Below, piece by piece: positions 6,644 through 13,564 of a stretch of 13,722 nt of DNA (the first letter of the stretch is position 1; every line of letters begins with the position of its first letter). Source of the DNA: Alphaproteobacteria bacterium. Its GTDB lineage: Bacteria; Pseudomonadota; Alphaproteobacteria; ATCC43930; CGMCC-115725. Under the pieces are notes generated by a model. The model had not been told where the DNA came from. It searched no databases and worked only from the letters and a program-made list of their open reading frames with translations. A program made the position numbers and the translations under genes. The stretch lies in contig VAZT01000153.1 in NCBI GenBank assembly GCA_005884825.1, positions 1 through 13,722 on the forward strand, written 5' to 3'.

Positions 6644-8041
6644 CTACGATGTCGGCTTGATGTTCTGGTTGAGCCGGAACAGGTTTGTCGGATCATATTT
6701 ATTCTTCAGGGCGACGAGCCGCTCATAGCCCTGGCTGTAGGCGGCCCTGATCCGCGTGGCTTCTTCCGAGTCGAGGTGGTTGACATACACCTCTCCGGTC
6801 GCGAAGGGCTCCACTGCCGTCCAGAACTCCCGAGTCCACTGGACATGATCAGCCGACTCGTCTGGATCGGTCCACTGCGAGATCACGTCGTAATCCCACT
6901 GGTCGTCGCGCAGCCCGAAGGCAGTCGCGTTCCGATCAACTCGGGCGGCAGCGCCGTGGAGGTGGAAAAACAAGACCATCGACATTGGAGAAAGCATCTT
7001 TGCCGACCGCTCGATCAGGATTTCGATCAAATCGTCTCCTAGCTGTTTCAAAAAACTCGATTTCCAATACCGCTGAACTCCGCCATAGGGGACTGCCGCG
7101 TCGAACAGCGTGTTCAGTTGCACGTAGGATGTTGGGGCAATCGTGTCCAGCAACGGCGAACCGAACTTCCGGAGGGGCGCCACAACCGCTTCCCCAGCTA
7201 CGATATCCCCGATATAGCTAACAATGATCGCGACGACCGGGGCGCCCTCGGGGGAAGTCATCAACGCGGCAGCTGCAAGCGCTTCATCCGGGCAATTGCG
7301 CGCGAAATCCCGGTAGAAGCGCAGCACTTCCCTGGCCTTCGCCATTGGGTGGAGAACCATTCCCGCCAGCACTGCATCGACGGGATGAACTCGATACTCG
7401 AACGACGTGACGACGCCAAAATTGCCGCCGCCGCCGCGCAGGCCCCAGAAGAGGTCCGGGTGCTGATCCGCACTGGCCGTCAGAAACTGCCCGTCGGCGG
7501 TGACGAGATCCGCCGACAGCAGGTTGTCGCAGCTGAGACCGTGCTTCCCCATCAGCCAGCCGAGGCCGCCGCCCAGGGTCAATCCGGCAATGCCGGTCGT
7601 CGAGACGACCCCGCCGGTGCTGGCCAGTCCAAAGGCTTGTGTCTCATGGTTGTATTCGCCCCAGGTGAGCCCTGCCTCCGCGCGCGCCGTGCGCCGGGCC
7701 GGATCGACCCGCACGCTTTTCATGCGTGACAGGTCGATCATCAGCCCGCCTTCGCAGACGGCGTTGCCGGTGATGTTGTGACCGCCGCCGCGAACCGACA
7801 CCAACAGCTCGTGAGTGCGGGCAAAACGCACCGCCGCGACGACATCGGCGACCCCGGCGCAGCGCGCGATCAATGCCGGGCGCCGGTCGATCATGCCGTT
7901 CCATACTTTGCGGGCCCCGTCATAACCGTCCTCACCGGGTCCGAGGAGCGGGCCCCGCAGACTGTCCGCGAACTTCTGCACCGTGGCTTCTTCGAGGATC
8001 GCGTCCGTGCCGTTCGTGGTGGTGATTCGCAGGTCTGTCAT
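6644..8041 (-). CDS. FAD-dependent oxidase of the berberine-bridge-like family
   Basis: These flavoproteins oxidise alcohols, sugars or secondary metabolites, passing electrons to oxygen. The FAD_binding_4 domain spans about residues 40-210. RGGGHN (84-89) supplies H88, the usual site of covalent 8-alpha-histidyl FAD attachment. GGVVSTTGIAGLTLGGGLG (143-161) and DLFWGLRGGGGNFGVVTSFEY (196-216) bind the cofactor. The C-terminal BBE segment is complete (YVNHL, KYDPTNLFRLNQNI, about 420-462). In two-point-attached members a cysteine stands where this protein has V146, so only single attachment through H88 is expected. ATG 8041 is preceded by a strong ribosome site at 8044-8054. It lies 93 bases downstream of the PIN gene and 86 bases upstream of the methyltransferase, all on the minus strand, so these could share a transcript. 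No signal peptide is seen. Substrate unknown. Confidence 0.88.
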   Translation of the reverse strand: MTDLRITTTNGTDAILEEATVQKFADSLRGPLLGPGEDGYDGARKVWNGMIDRRPALIARCAGVADVVAAVRFARTHELLVSVRGGGHNITGNAVCEGGLMIDLSRMKSVRVDPARRTARAEAGLTWGEYNHETQAFGLASTGGVVSTTGIAGLTLGGGLGWLMGKHGLSCDNLLSADLVTADGQFLTASADQHPDLFWGLRGGGGNFGVVTSFEYRVHPVDAVLAGMVLHPMAKAREVLRFYRDFARNCPDEALAAAALMTSPEGAPVVAIIVSYIGDIVAGEAVVAPLRKFGSPLLDTIAPTSYVQLNTLFDAAVPYGGVQRYWKSSFLKQLGDDLIEILIERSAKMLSPMSMVLFFHLHGAAARVDRNATAFGLRDDQWDYDVISQWTDPDESADHVQWTREFWTAVEPFATGEVYVNHLDSEEATRIRAAYSQGYERLVALKNKYDPTNLFRLNQNIKPTS

Positions 8042-8043
8042 AG

Positions 8044-8054
8044 CCCTCTCCTCC
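8044..8054 (-). promoter_or_regulatory. Strong ribosome-binding site of the flavin oxidase
   Basis: Read on the minus strand, GGAGGAGAGGG ends two bases before ATG at 8041-8039, with the core GGAGG about 8 bases from the start. It settles the start codon and implies independent efficient translation. Confidence 0.75.
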
Positions 8055-8134
8055 CTGTGGTTCGTGGTCGACAGTCGCGTCGATGGTTGACGACTGGCCG
8101 CGCGCAGCCCGCAAACGGCAAAAGCCTGCCTCGG

Positions 8135-8572
8135 TTATGATACCGCCGACGGGTGCATTACCTCGATTCCATACCGGGCGAAATCCTCGGCATTGAAGGT
8201 CAGGATCCGGCGGATCCCGTGCACCCCCATCGCCGCGACAAGACGCGCATCATAGACTTGGTTGCCGATCACGCCATGTGCCGTCACCAGCCGTTTCCAC
8301 ACGGCATAAATCGCCGAATCGTCGGGCAACAGCGCGAACACCCGTTCGATGTGATCCAGCGCCGCCGCGACCACCGCGACCGGCAGACCGAGGCCGTTTT
8401 GCGCCGAAGATCGGGTCGCCACCGCCCAGAACTCGGCAATGTTCTGCGGCGTGACATGAACCGCCTCGCCGCTCTCCATCAGCCGGGTGATGCTGTCGAC
8501 GGCGGCGCGATGATGGGGATGGCCGGGTTCGAAATGGCGCAGCAGCACGTTAGTGTCGACGAGAACCGTCAC
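8135..8572 (-). CDS. PIN-domain ribonuclease, VapC-like toxin
   Basis: PIN proteins are Mg2+-dependent endoribonucleases; as toxins they cleave tRNA, rRNA or mRNA when not held by their antitoxin. The 145 residues show the full acidic set: D6 in VLVDTNVLLR, E47 in PQNIAEFWAVATR, D108 in QVYDARLVAAM, and D130 in TFNAEDFARYG. The protein therefore looks catalytically competent. Start is GTG at 8570-8572, which overlaps the stop of the HTH gene as GTGA; this 4-base overlap indicates coupled translation with the upstream partner in the usual antitoxin-first order. Length matches VapC proteins (about 130-145). Transcription presumably starts from the promoter upstream of 8892. A toxin role is inferred from domain and arrangement; RNA target unknown. 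Confidence 0.88.
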   Translation of the reverse strand: MTVLVDTNVLLRHFEPGHPHHRAAVDSITRLMESGEAVHVTPQNIAEFWAVATRSSAQNGLGLPVAVVAAALDHIERVFALLPDDSAIYAVWKRLVTAHGVIGNQVYDARLVAAMGVHGIRRILTFNAEDFARYGIEVMHPSAVS

Positions 8573-8892
8573 AGCCGCGGATGGCCGTAGTAGATGCCAT
8601 CGCGGCTATCATCGATGGTGTGATCCACCTTCGGCAGCTTCGCGACAAAGTCGCGCCACAGCGCCGCTCGCTCGGCCGGGGTCAGCACCCGGTTTTTCCT
8701 TTCGTGCTCGCCAAGCCAGGCGCAGGCAAGCTCGACGAGCCTGGGGATCGGTGCCTTCTGTGGGTTCTTGCCACGGGTGTGGCCGAGCTCGTAGTCGGCC
8801 AGCCGCGAAACGCTGATCTCGAGCCGGCGGGCGAGTTCGGCGCGGTCCCACCCCATCCGGGCGCGAAAGGCGATCAGGTCTTCTGGTGTCAC
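8569..8892 (-). CDS. XRE-type HTH protein, probable antitoxin of the PIN toxin
   Basis: A 107-residue protein with an N-terminal helix-turn-helix of the XRE/Cro type at about residues 5-58; WDRAELARRLEISVSRLADYELG (15-37) holds the second and third helices. The tail (about 75-107, ALWRDFVAKLPKVDHT...) is the likely toxin-binding part. As an antitoxin it would bind the PIN protein and repress its own promoter. GTG at 8892 gives the standard family N-terminus (TPEDLIAFRARMG). It is preceded by no Shine-Dalgarno sequence but by a promoter whose predicted start falls on the GTG itself. The next in-frame ATG (residue 13) would cut into the first helix. XRE partners are less common for PIN toxins than AbrB- or RHH-type VapB antitoxins. 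The antitoxin role is inferred from overlap and order. Confidence 0.82.
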   Translation of the reverse strand: MTPEDLIAFRARMGWDRAELARRLEISVSRLADYELGHTRGKNPQKAPIPRLVELACAWLGEHERKNRVLTPAERAALWRDFVAKLPKVDHTIDDSRDGIYYGHPRL

Positions 8893-8898
8893 AATCCC

Positions 8899-8927
8899 AA
8901 TATAACAGTGGCCCGGCGCCCGTGCAA
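8899..8927 (-). promoter_or_regulatory. Sigma-70-like promoter of the HTH/PIN pair, predicting a leaderless mRNA
   Basis: On the minus strand TTGCAC (8922-8927) and TATATT (8899-8904) are separated by exactly 17 bases. The -10 matches consensus at 5 of 6 positions, the -35 at 3 of 6. Only gggatt lies between the -10 and GTG 8892, so initiation 7 bases past the -10 would be at the start codon. The GC-rich spacer (gggcgccgggcc) could serve as an operator for the HTH protein. Prediction from sequence only. Confidence 0.55.
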
Positions 8928-9015
8928 GCGATCATCGCGCGCCTCGTCGCCAATCATATGCAATTATCGCACAATCCCGGCAACGGTACAGGCATGTGCT
9001 CGTCACCAGCAGCTT

Positions 9016-9893
9016 TCAGACGGCACTCGCGGACTGCGTCTCGATTATTCTGGATAGGCGGCCGTAGACGCGGCGCGCGTTGCCTGGCCGGGCAGGTGAT
9101 AGACGCAGGTATCGAAGAAGATGTTCCTCAGGACAAGATCGGTCAGCAGCCCGAGTTTGGCGTCCTGCGCCAGACCGCGGAAGCGACCCCAGTGATACGG
9201 TACCGCGCCGCCGCCGTGCGGAATGATGAACTTGATGGTCGGGAAATCCCTGAACACTGATGATATCATCAGCTGATTGAAGCCGACCGTGTCGCCATTG
9301 AGATAGTGCGAGCCTGTCGTGTGATACGCCGGGTTGCAGGCGGCGCTGACGTGGATCATCGCGGGAATTTCGTATTCCACCATCTTCTCGTAGACCGGAT
9401 ACCAGTAGCGATCCGACAGTGGTGGATCCTGCCAATGCCCGCCGGACGGATCGGGGTTCAGATTGATGCCGACGAACCCGTATTCGTTCACGCATCGATC
9501 GATCTCGGGGAGGCAGTTCTTCGGCGAGACGCCGGCACTCTGCGGCAGCATCGCGACGCCGATGAAATTTTTCGGGAATTGGGAGCAAACGCGGTGGACC
9601 AGCTCGTTGCAGGCGCTGGCCCAGGCTTCGCTGGTGCGTGCGTCACCAAGGTGGTGGCCCATGCCGGCCGCGCGCGGCGAAAAGATCGTCAGATCGGTGC
9701 CGCGCTCGCGCTGAAGCCTGAGCTGGCCGCCCTCGATCGTCTGGCGGATCTCGTCGTTCGTCATGCTCGGGCGGGGCGGCGGCGGCTTGCCGGCCTTGTG
9801 CGCCTCGATCTGCTCGGTGCGCCATCCCTCGTGCGGAGGAGGCGCGGTCGTGTAGTGGCCGTGGCAATCAATGATCATAGGGATTTGCCGCAT
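9016..9893 (-). pseudogene. 4-oxalomesaconate hydratase-like (LigJ/ACMSD family) amidohydrolase, disrupted
   Basis: The intact relatives are metal-dependent amidohydrolase-fold enzymes; LigJ hydrates 4-oxalomesaconate in protocatechuate/gallate meta-cleavage. From ATG 9893 the match is strong for about 269 residues: metal-binding HGH (11-13) in IIDCHGHYT, LTIFSPRAAGMGHH (68-81), GINLNPDPSGGHW (142-154), AMIHVSAACNP (178-188; H181), FIIPHGGGAVPYHWGRFRGL (222-241) and FFDTCVYHLPG (259-269). At 9084-9087 the frame breaks: it continues into 13 unrelated residues and stops at 9045. The expected C-terminal end, GNARRVYGRLSR, is found immediately in another frame and ends at TGA 9016-9018. Roughly 55 residues of the family are absent, including the segment that normally carries the GSE motif with the remaining metal/catalytic acid. 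The protein should be inactive. Divergent from the acetyltransferase. Family assignment is good; whether it is LigJ proper is uncertain. Confidence 0.82.
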
Positions 9894-10009
9894 CTTTCTC
9901 TGCGTCAGTTACTATCCGCAAGACGGATCGCGATCGCAATGTTGTTGTCCGCCGCCAGCCGCGCTCACCAAATGCCGGGCGAGGCCGCGGGTGAGAGGGG
10001 AGGACCGGC

Positions 10010-10468
10010 ATGCCGGAGATCACGACCGATTGGCGGCGTTTCGACGAGTTGACGGCGGGCGAGCTCTATGAGCTGCTGCGCTTCCGGCAAAGGATCTTTG
10101 TTGTCGAGCAGGCCTCCGCATATCCCGACCTCGATGGCCTCGACCAGGGCGCATGGCATTTACTGGCTCGGTTGGAGAGTGAGCTGATCGGTTGTCTTCG
10201 GCTAAGGCCAATAACCGGCCCGCCACCCATCGTCAGGATCGGCCGCGTGGCGGTGTCGCCGTCTCTGAGACGGGCTGGGCTTGGCCGAATTCTAATGGAG
10301 AAAGCATTGATCCTCTGTCGCGAGCACTTTCCGCTGCAAGCGGTCGCTCTCGGCGCGCAGGTCCCTCTCGTGCCGTTTTACGAGAGCTTTGGCTTTGCCA
10401 CGACGTCCGACCCCTATGACGATTTCGGGGTCGCGCATGTCGAGATGGTGCTGCGGGTACCGGGTTAG
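10010..10468 (+). CDS. GNAT acetyltransferase, ElaA-like
   Basis: GNAT enzymes transfer acetyl from acetyl-CoA to an amine. The 152-residue protein has the ElaA pattern: an N-terminal ELYELLRFRQRIFVVEQASAYPDLDGLDQ stretch (residues 18-46, with the R-x-x-IFVVEQ core), HLLAR (50-54), the acetyl-CoA loop IGRVAVSPSLRRAGLGRILME (about 77-97, RRAGLG as the pyrophosphate loop), and the C-terminal PFYESFGF (126-133). Length equals E. coli ElaA. ATG 10010 has an excellent ribosome site (AGGGGAGGA, 9996-10004) five bases upstream. Its stop TAG (10466-10468) overlaps the stop of the convergent monooxygenase gene by bases 10465-10468. The physiological substrate of ElaA proteins is not established, so the function stops at family level. 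Confidence 0.87.
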   Translation: MPEITTDWRRFDELTAGELYELLRFRQRIFVVEQASAYPDLDGLDQGAWHLLARLESELIGCLRLRPITGPPPIVRIGRVAVSPSLRRAGLGRILMEKALILCREHFPLQAVALGAQVPLVPFYESFGFATTSDPYDDFGVAHVEMVLRVPG

Positions 10469-11667
10469 GCTGGCACCTCTTGCGTCAGTGAAACGGTTTC
10501 GATCTTGTGCGCCTGCAATGCCGGAAGCACGTCGCGGGCAAAGCGGCGGATCTGCTCGATGAACATTTCGTGCGGCAATACTCCGCGATTGAGGCTGATC
10601 TGCACATTGTCGGCGCCGGCCGTGTCGGCCGCCTCGATGATCCGCTCGGTGACTTCGGCCGCAGTGCCCCACGGCATCTGCTCGGCCTGCCGCTCGACAT
10701 CGGCCATCGTCAGGCCGCGGAAATCCTCGCGGGCGAATTGCGCGGCGCGGCGGTTTTCCGGGCTCACATAATCGGTCGAGGCGGCGCTCGCATAGCCGGT
10801 CTGACGCTGCAATTCGGTCTCGGTAAAGTTGCCGTGGCTAAATAAAGTCTGATTGAAATAGAGATGGTACGGCCCCATCTCGCGCACCGCTTCGGCCTTG
10901 CTGCCCGCGACATAGGCGCTGATGCCGAGCGACAAGTGATCGGGAGTGATCCGGTGGCCGGCTTGTTCCAAACAGCGGGCGTAATAGCGAATAATGTCGT
11001 CGCGTAATCCGCGCGAGCGGCCGAGACCCGGGGTGATCGGCAGATCGTGTCTGGCCGCGAACTCGATCGACTCCTTGCTGCCGACGACAGGCATCCAGAT
11101 CGGTGGACGCGGCTGCTGCACCGGCCGCGGCCACATCGCGACATCCTTGTAGGACCAAAATTCGCCCTGGTACGAGAATACTTCCTCGGTCCACGCCCGG
11201 GTGATGATGTCGAACGCCTCTTCGAAACGGGCGCGCGACTGGGCCAATAGCACATTGTGGACCTGATACTCACGCGGAATGCCGCGGGCAAAGCCCGAGA
11301 TCAGCCGGCCATTGGACATGCAGTCGAGCATCGCCAGCTCCTCGGCAAGCCGCAGCGGCTCGTGCAACGGCAGGAGATTGCCGTAGATGAGTAGTTTGAG
11401 CCGCTTGGTGCGCTGCGCCGCCGCGGCGGCCAGCAAGTTCGGCGAGTTCATCAGGCCGTAAGGCGAGCAGTGATGCTCGTTGAACCCGACGCCGTCATAC
11501 CCCAGGTGGTCGAGCTCCTCCCACGCCTCGAGGTGCTCGGCATAAGTGCGCGCCGCGATCTCGGGCTTGAAGTATTTCTTTGGCAGCGGGTAGGGCAGCT
11601 CGCCGCCAACTTTCAGATGTTCGAGCTGCTCACCATACGCAAGAAGATCGAAGACAAAGACCTTCAT
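10465..11667 (-). CDS. LLM-class flavin-dependent monooxygenase (bacterial luciferase-like)
   Basis: Luciferase-like monooxygenases are TIM-barrel enzymes using reduced FMN (or F420) and oxygen on varied substrates. The 400-residue protein shows the family course: an N-terminal strand (MKVFVFDLLAYGE), LGYDGVGFNEHHCSPYGLMNSPNLLAAAAAQRT (54-86), the flavin-side GNLLPLHEPLRLAEELAMLDCMSNGR (96-121), GFARGIPREYQVHN (125-138), and RPPIWMPVVGSKESIEFAARHDLPI (about 186-210). The C-terminal segment (MPWGTAAEVTERI) matches the usual end. ATG 11667 starts the first barrel strand; a GAGGAGG lies 12 bases upstream, somewhat far. It is transcribed divergently from gor and converges on the acetyltransferase with a 4-base overlap. 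No dedicated flavin reductase is in the window, so the electron donor is unknown. Confidence 0.87.
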   Translation of the reverse strand: MKVFVFDLLAYGEQLEHLKVGGELPYPLPKKYFKPEIAARTYAEHLEAWEELDHLGYDGVGFNEHHCSPYGLMNSPNLLAAAAAQRTKRLKLLIYGNLLPLHEPLRLAEELAMLDCMSNGRLISGFARGIPREYQVHNVLLAQSRARFEEAFDIITRAWTEEVFSYQGEFWSYKDVAMWPRPVQQPRPPIWMPVVGSKESIEFAARHDLPITPGLGRSRGLRDDIIRYYARCLEQAGHRITPDHLSLGISAYVAGSKAEAVREMGPYHLYFNQTLFSHGNFTETELQRQTGYASAASTDYVSPENRRAAQFAREDFRGLTMADVERQAEQMPWGTAAEVTERIIEAADTAGADNVQISLNRGVLPHEMFIEQIRRFARDVLPALQAHKIETVSLTQEVPA

Positions 11668-11749
11668 GTTGCTCGACAGCCTCCTCGATGATGCGTGCCG
11701 GAGGCACCCGGCGCCGCCCGATATGTTACGAGCTTGCCGGCGCGGCCAT

Positions 11750-11760
11750 GTTGTGACAAC
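11750..11760. promoter_or_regulatory. Short palindrome in the divergent monooxygenase/gor intergenic region
   Basis: gttgt-g-acaac is a 5+1+5 inverted repeat, 40 bases before the gor ATG and 82 bases before the monooxygenase ATG. TTGTGA within it could double as a gor -35. It could be an operator for a shared regulator; the site is short and may be chance. Confidence 0.25.
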
Positions 11761-11800
11761 CAGAAGATCGATAGACCTGTGATGACGGAGTGAGGCCGCG

Positions 11801-13177
11801 ATGCCGCGCTATGATTTCGACATGTTTACGATCGGCGCCGGGTCGGGAGGCGTCGCCAGCTCGCGCCGGGCGGGCAGTTATGGCGCGCGCGTCGCGATCT
11901 GCGAGGAGAGCCGGGTCGGTGGCACCTGCGTCATCCGCGGCTGCGTTCCGAAGAAGCTGCTCGTCTACGGCGCGCAATTTGCCGATGCCTTTGCCGACGC
12001 CGCCGGGTTTGGTTGGACGGTGCCGGTGCCGAGCTTCGACTGGCCCGCCCTGATCGACGCCAAAGACCGTGAGATCGAACGACTGTCGCAGATCTATCGC
12101 AATATGCTGAAGAACAGCGGCGTCGAGCTGATCGAGGGCCGGGGAGTTCTCGTCGATCCGCACACGATCGAGATCGACGGCCGCGCTTACACCGCCGACA
12201 AGATCCTGGTCGCCGCCGGCTCGCACCCGACGGTGCCGGACATCCCCGGCATTCAGCATGTGATCTCGTCCAACGAGGCGCTCGACTTGCCCGCCTTGCC
12301 GCGCCGCACCGTCATCGTCGGCGGCGGCTATATTGCCGTCGAGTTCGCCGGCATCTTCAACGGGTTCGGCGCCGAGGTCATCGAGCTGATCCGCCGCGAG
12401 GAGCTCCTCTACGGCTTCGACGACGACATCCGCATTGCGTTGGCGCACGAGATGCGCGGCCGCGGCGTCGAGATCCATGCCCGCACGCAGGTCGCGCGGA
12501 TCGAGAAACACGACCACGGCTACTCGGTCTACACGGCGATCGGCCAGGAGTTTTCGGCCGACATCGTGATGTACGCAACCGGGCGCAAGCCGAACACTCG
12601 GGGGCTGGGTCTCGCCGAGATCGGCGTCGAGACCACCGGGAACGGCGCGGTCGTCGTCGACGAATGGTCGTGCAGCAATGTTCCGAACATCTATGCCGTC
12701 GGCGACGTGACCGACCGGGTCAACCTGACCCCGGTCGCGATCGCCGAAGGCCGCGCCGTCGCCGAGACCCTGTTCAACGACCACCCGATCAGGATGGACC
12801 ACGCCAATGTGCCCTCGGCGGTATTCAGCCAGCCGCCGATCGGCGCCGTGGGCCTCACAGAAGCGGAGGCGCGCCGGCGTTTTGGCGAGGTCGACATCTA
12901 CAGCGCCCACTTCAAGCCGATGAAGAACACCTTGTCCGGGCGCGAGGAGCGCACCTTGATGAAGCTCGTCGTCGATGCGCGCAGCGAGCGGGTGCTCGGC
13001 TGTCATATGCTGGGCCCCGACGCCCCCGAGATCATGCAGGGTCTGGCGATCGCCGTGAAATGCGGCGTCTCGAAACGCATGTTCGACGAGACCGTCGGCA
13101 TCCACCCGAGCGCCGCCGAAGAATTCGTAACGATGCGCGAGAAGCTTGTTCGCCCGACAAAATTGGCCGCCGAATAA
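11801..13177 (+). CDS. gor: Glutathione-disulfide reductase
   Basis: The enzyme reduces oxidised glutathione with NADPH through FAD and a redox-active disulfide in the cytosol. The FAD motif is IGAGSGG (residues 11-17). The disulfide is GGTCVIRGCVPKK (40-52; C43 and C48). The NADPH fold is VIVGGGYIAVEFAGIF (171-186), the second FAD contact is NIYAVGDVT (296-304), and the dimer-interface catalytic histidine is in GIHPSAAEE (H435, with E440 beside it). The SIRGC/VIRGCVPKK form separates glutathione reductases from lipoamide dehydrogenases. GAGG at 11792-11795 sits five bases before ATG 11801; 458 residues is the normal length. One oddity: E. coli Gor binds the NADPH 2'-phosphate with two arginines in RKHAPLR; here the equivalent is RREELLY, so Y204 replaces the second. 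Divergent from the monooxygenase. Confidence 0.93.
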   Translation: MPRYDFDMFTIGAGSGGVASSRRAGSYGARVAICEESRVGGTCVIRGCVPKKLLVYGAQFADAFADAAGFGWTVPVPSFDWPALIDAKDREIERLSQIYRNMLKNSGVELIEGRGVLVDPHTIEIDGRAYTADKILVAAGSHPTVPDIPGIQHVISSNEALDLPALPRRTVIVGGGYIAVEFAGIFNGFGAEVIELIRREELLYGFDDDIRIALAHEMRGRGVEIHARTQVARIEKHDHGYSVYTAIGQEFSADIVMYATGRKPNTRGLGLAEIGVETTGNGAVVVDEWSCSNVPNIYAVGDVTDRVNLTPVAIAEGRAVAETLFNDHPIRMDHANVPSAVFSQPPIGAVGLTEAEARRRFGEVDIYSAHFKPMKNTLSGREERTLMKLVVDARSERVLGCHMLGPDAPEIMQGLAIAVKCGVSKRMFDETVGIHPSAAEEFVTMREKLVRPTKLAAE

Positions 13178-13242
13178 CAGGCGCCACGAAACCTACCGTC
13201 GCATCCGTTTCGGTCCCATATACCCAGCATTATCAGGCACGG

Positions 13243-13311
13243 ATGATCATGAAATTGGTCGAATTGAACGAGGAAACCGGCCAGTTTCGCGCGGTCAATT
13301 TGGGAGTGTGA
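13243..13311 (+). CDS. Possible 22-residue peptide upstream of the 82-residue gene
   Basis: ATG 13243 (or ATG 13249) opens a short frame, MKLVELNEETGQFRAVNLGV from the second ATG, ending at TGA 13309-13311, four bases before the next gene's ATG. An AGG at 13235-13237 stands five bases upstream. The composition is protein-like and the tight spacing suggests translational coupling, either as a leader peptide or as a truncated gene end. I do not recognise it, and so short a frame may be chance. Confidence 0.25.
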   Translation: MIMKLVELNEETGQFRAVNLGV

Positions 13312-13315
13312 GTCG

Positions 13316-13564
13316 ATGGCCAACAAATCGCGGGGCGAAAAGCACCTAGCCGACGTGATTGGGAAGGTCTCGGAAGAGACGGCCTTCGTGCCTAGTGAAA
13401 AACTTGCGAGCAGCACCTCGAAGGCGTCAGTTGCGGGAAGCCAAGGGAGTACGGTTGGCGAGATTTTGCACGCGCGCTCGATAGAGGGCGAGATCGACCA
13501 TGAAAAATTGACTCGGGAGATTATAGCCCGGTTCCCGAAAATCCTGGCGGAACTTGCAAAATGA
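13316..13564 (+). CDS. 82-residue small protein, candidate antitoxin of the following Doc-like frame
   Basis: I do not recognise this protein directly. ATG 13316 follows GGGAG (13302-13306) by nine bases. The N-terminal half is Lys/Ser/Gly-rich and probably disordered; the C-terminal part, VGEILHARSIEGEIDHEKLTR and on to ARFPKILAELAK, is predicted helical. The end overlaps, in a different frame, a sequence resembling the start of a Doc/Fic protein (TTG 13554), which is the classical antitoxin-then-toxin arrangement. Fic-inhibiting antitoxins carry an S/T-x-x-x-E-G/N motif; here the nearest match is ARSIEG, with alanine at the key first position, so the motif is not met. Antitoxin role is therefore a contextual guess. 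It is followed by a broken partner, so the module may be dead. Confidence 0.5.
   Translation: MANKSRGEKHLADVIGKVSEETAFVPSEKLASSTSKASVAGSQGSTVGEILHARSIEGEIDHEKLTREIIARFPKILAELAK

Noticed and set aside
8072..8096. cagtcg/cgactg inverted repeat between the PIN and flavin oxidase genes as a terminator
   Set aside because: Only 6 bp of stem with a 13-base loop and no T-tract; expected by chance in GC-rich DNA.
11726..13105. 459-codon open frame antisense to gor
   Set aside because: It mirrors gor across its catalytic motifs, has the Asp/Val/Arg/His-rich composition produced by reading high-GC coding DNA on the opposite strand, and shows no recognisable domain. gor has every expected motif.
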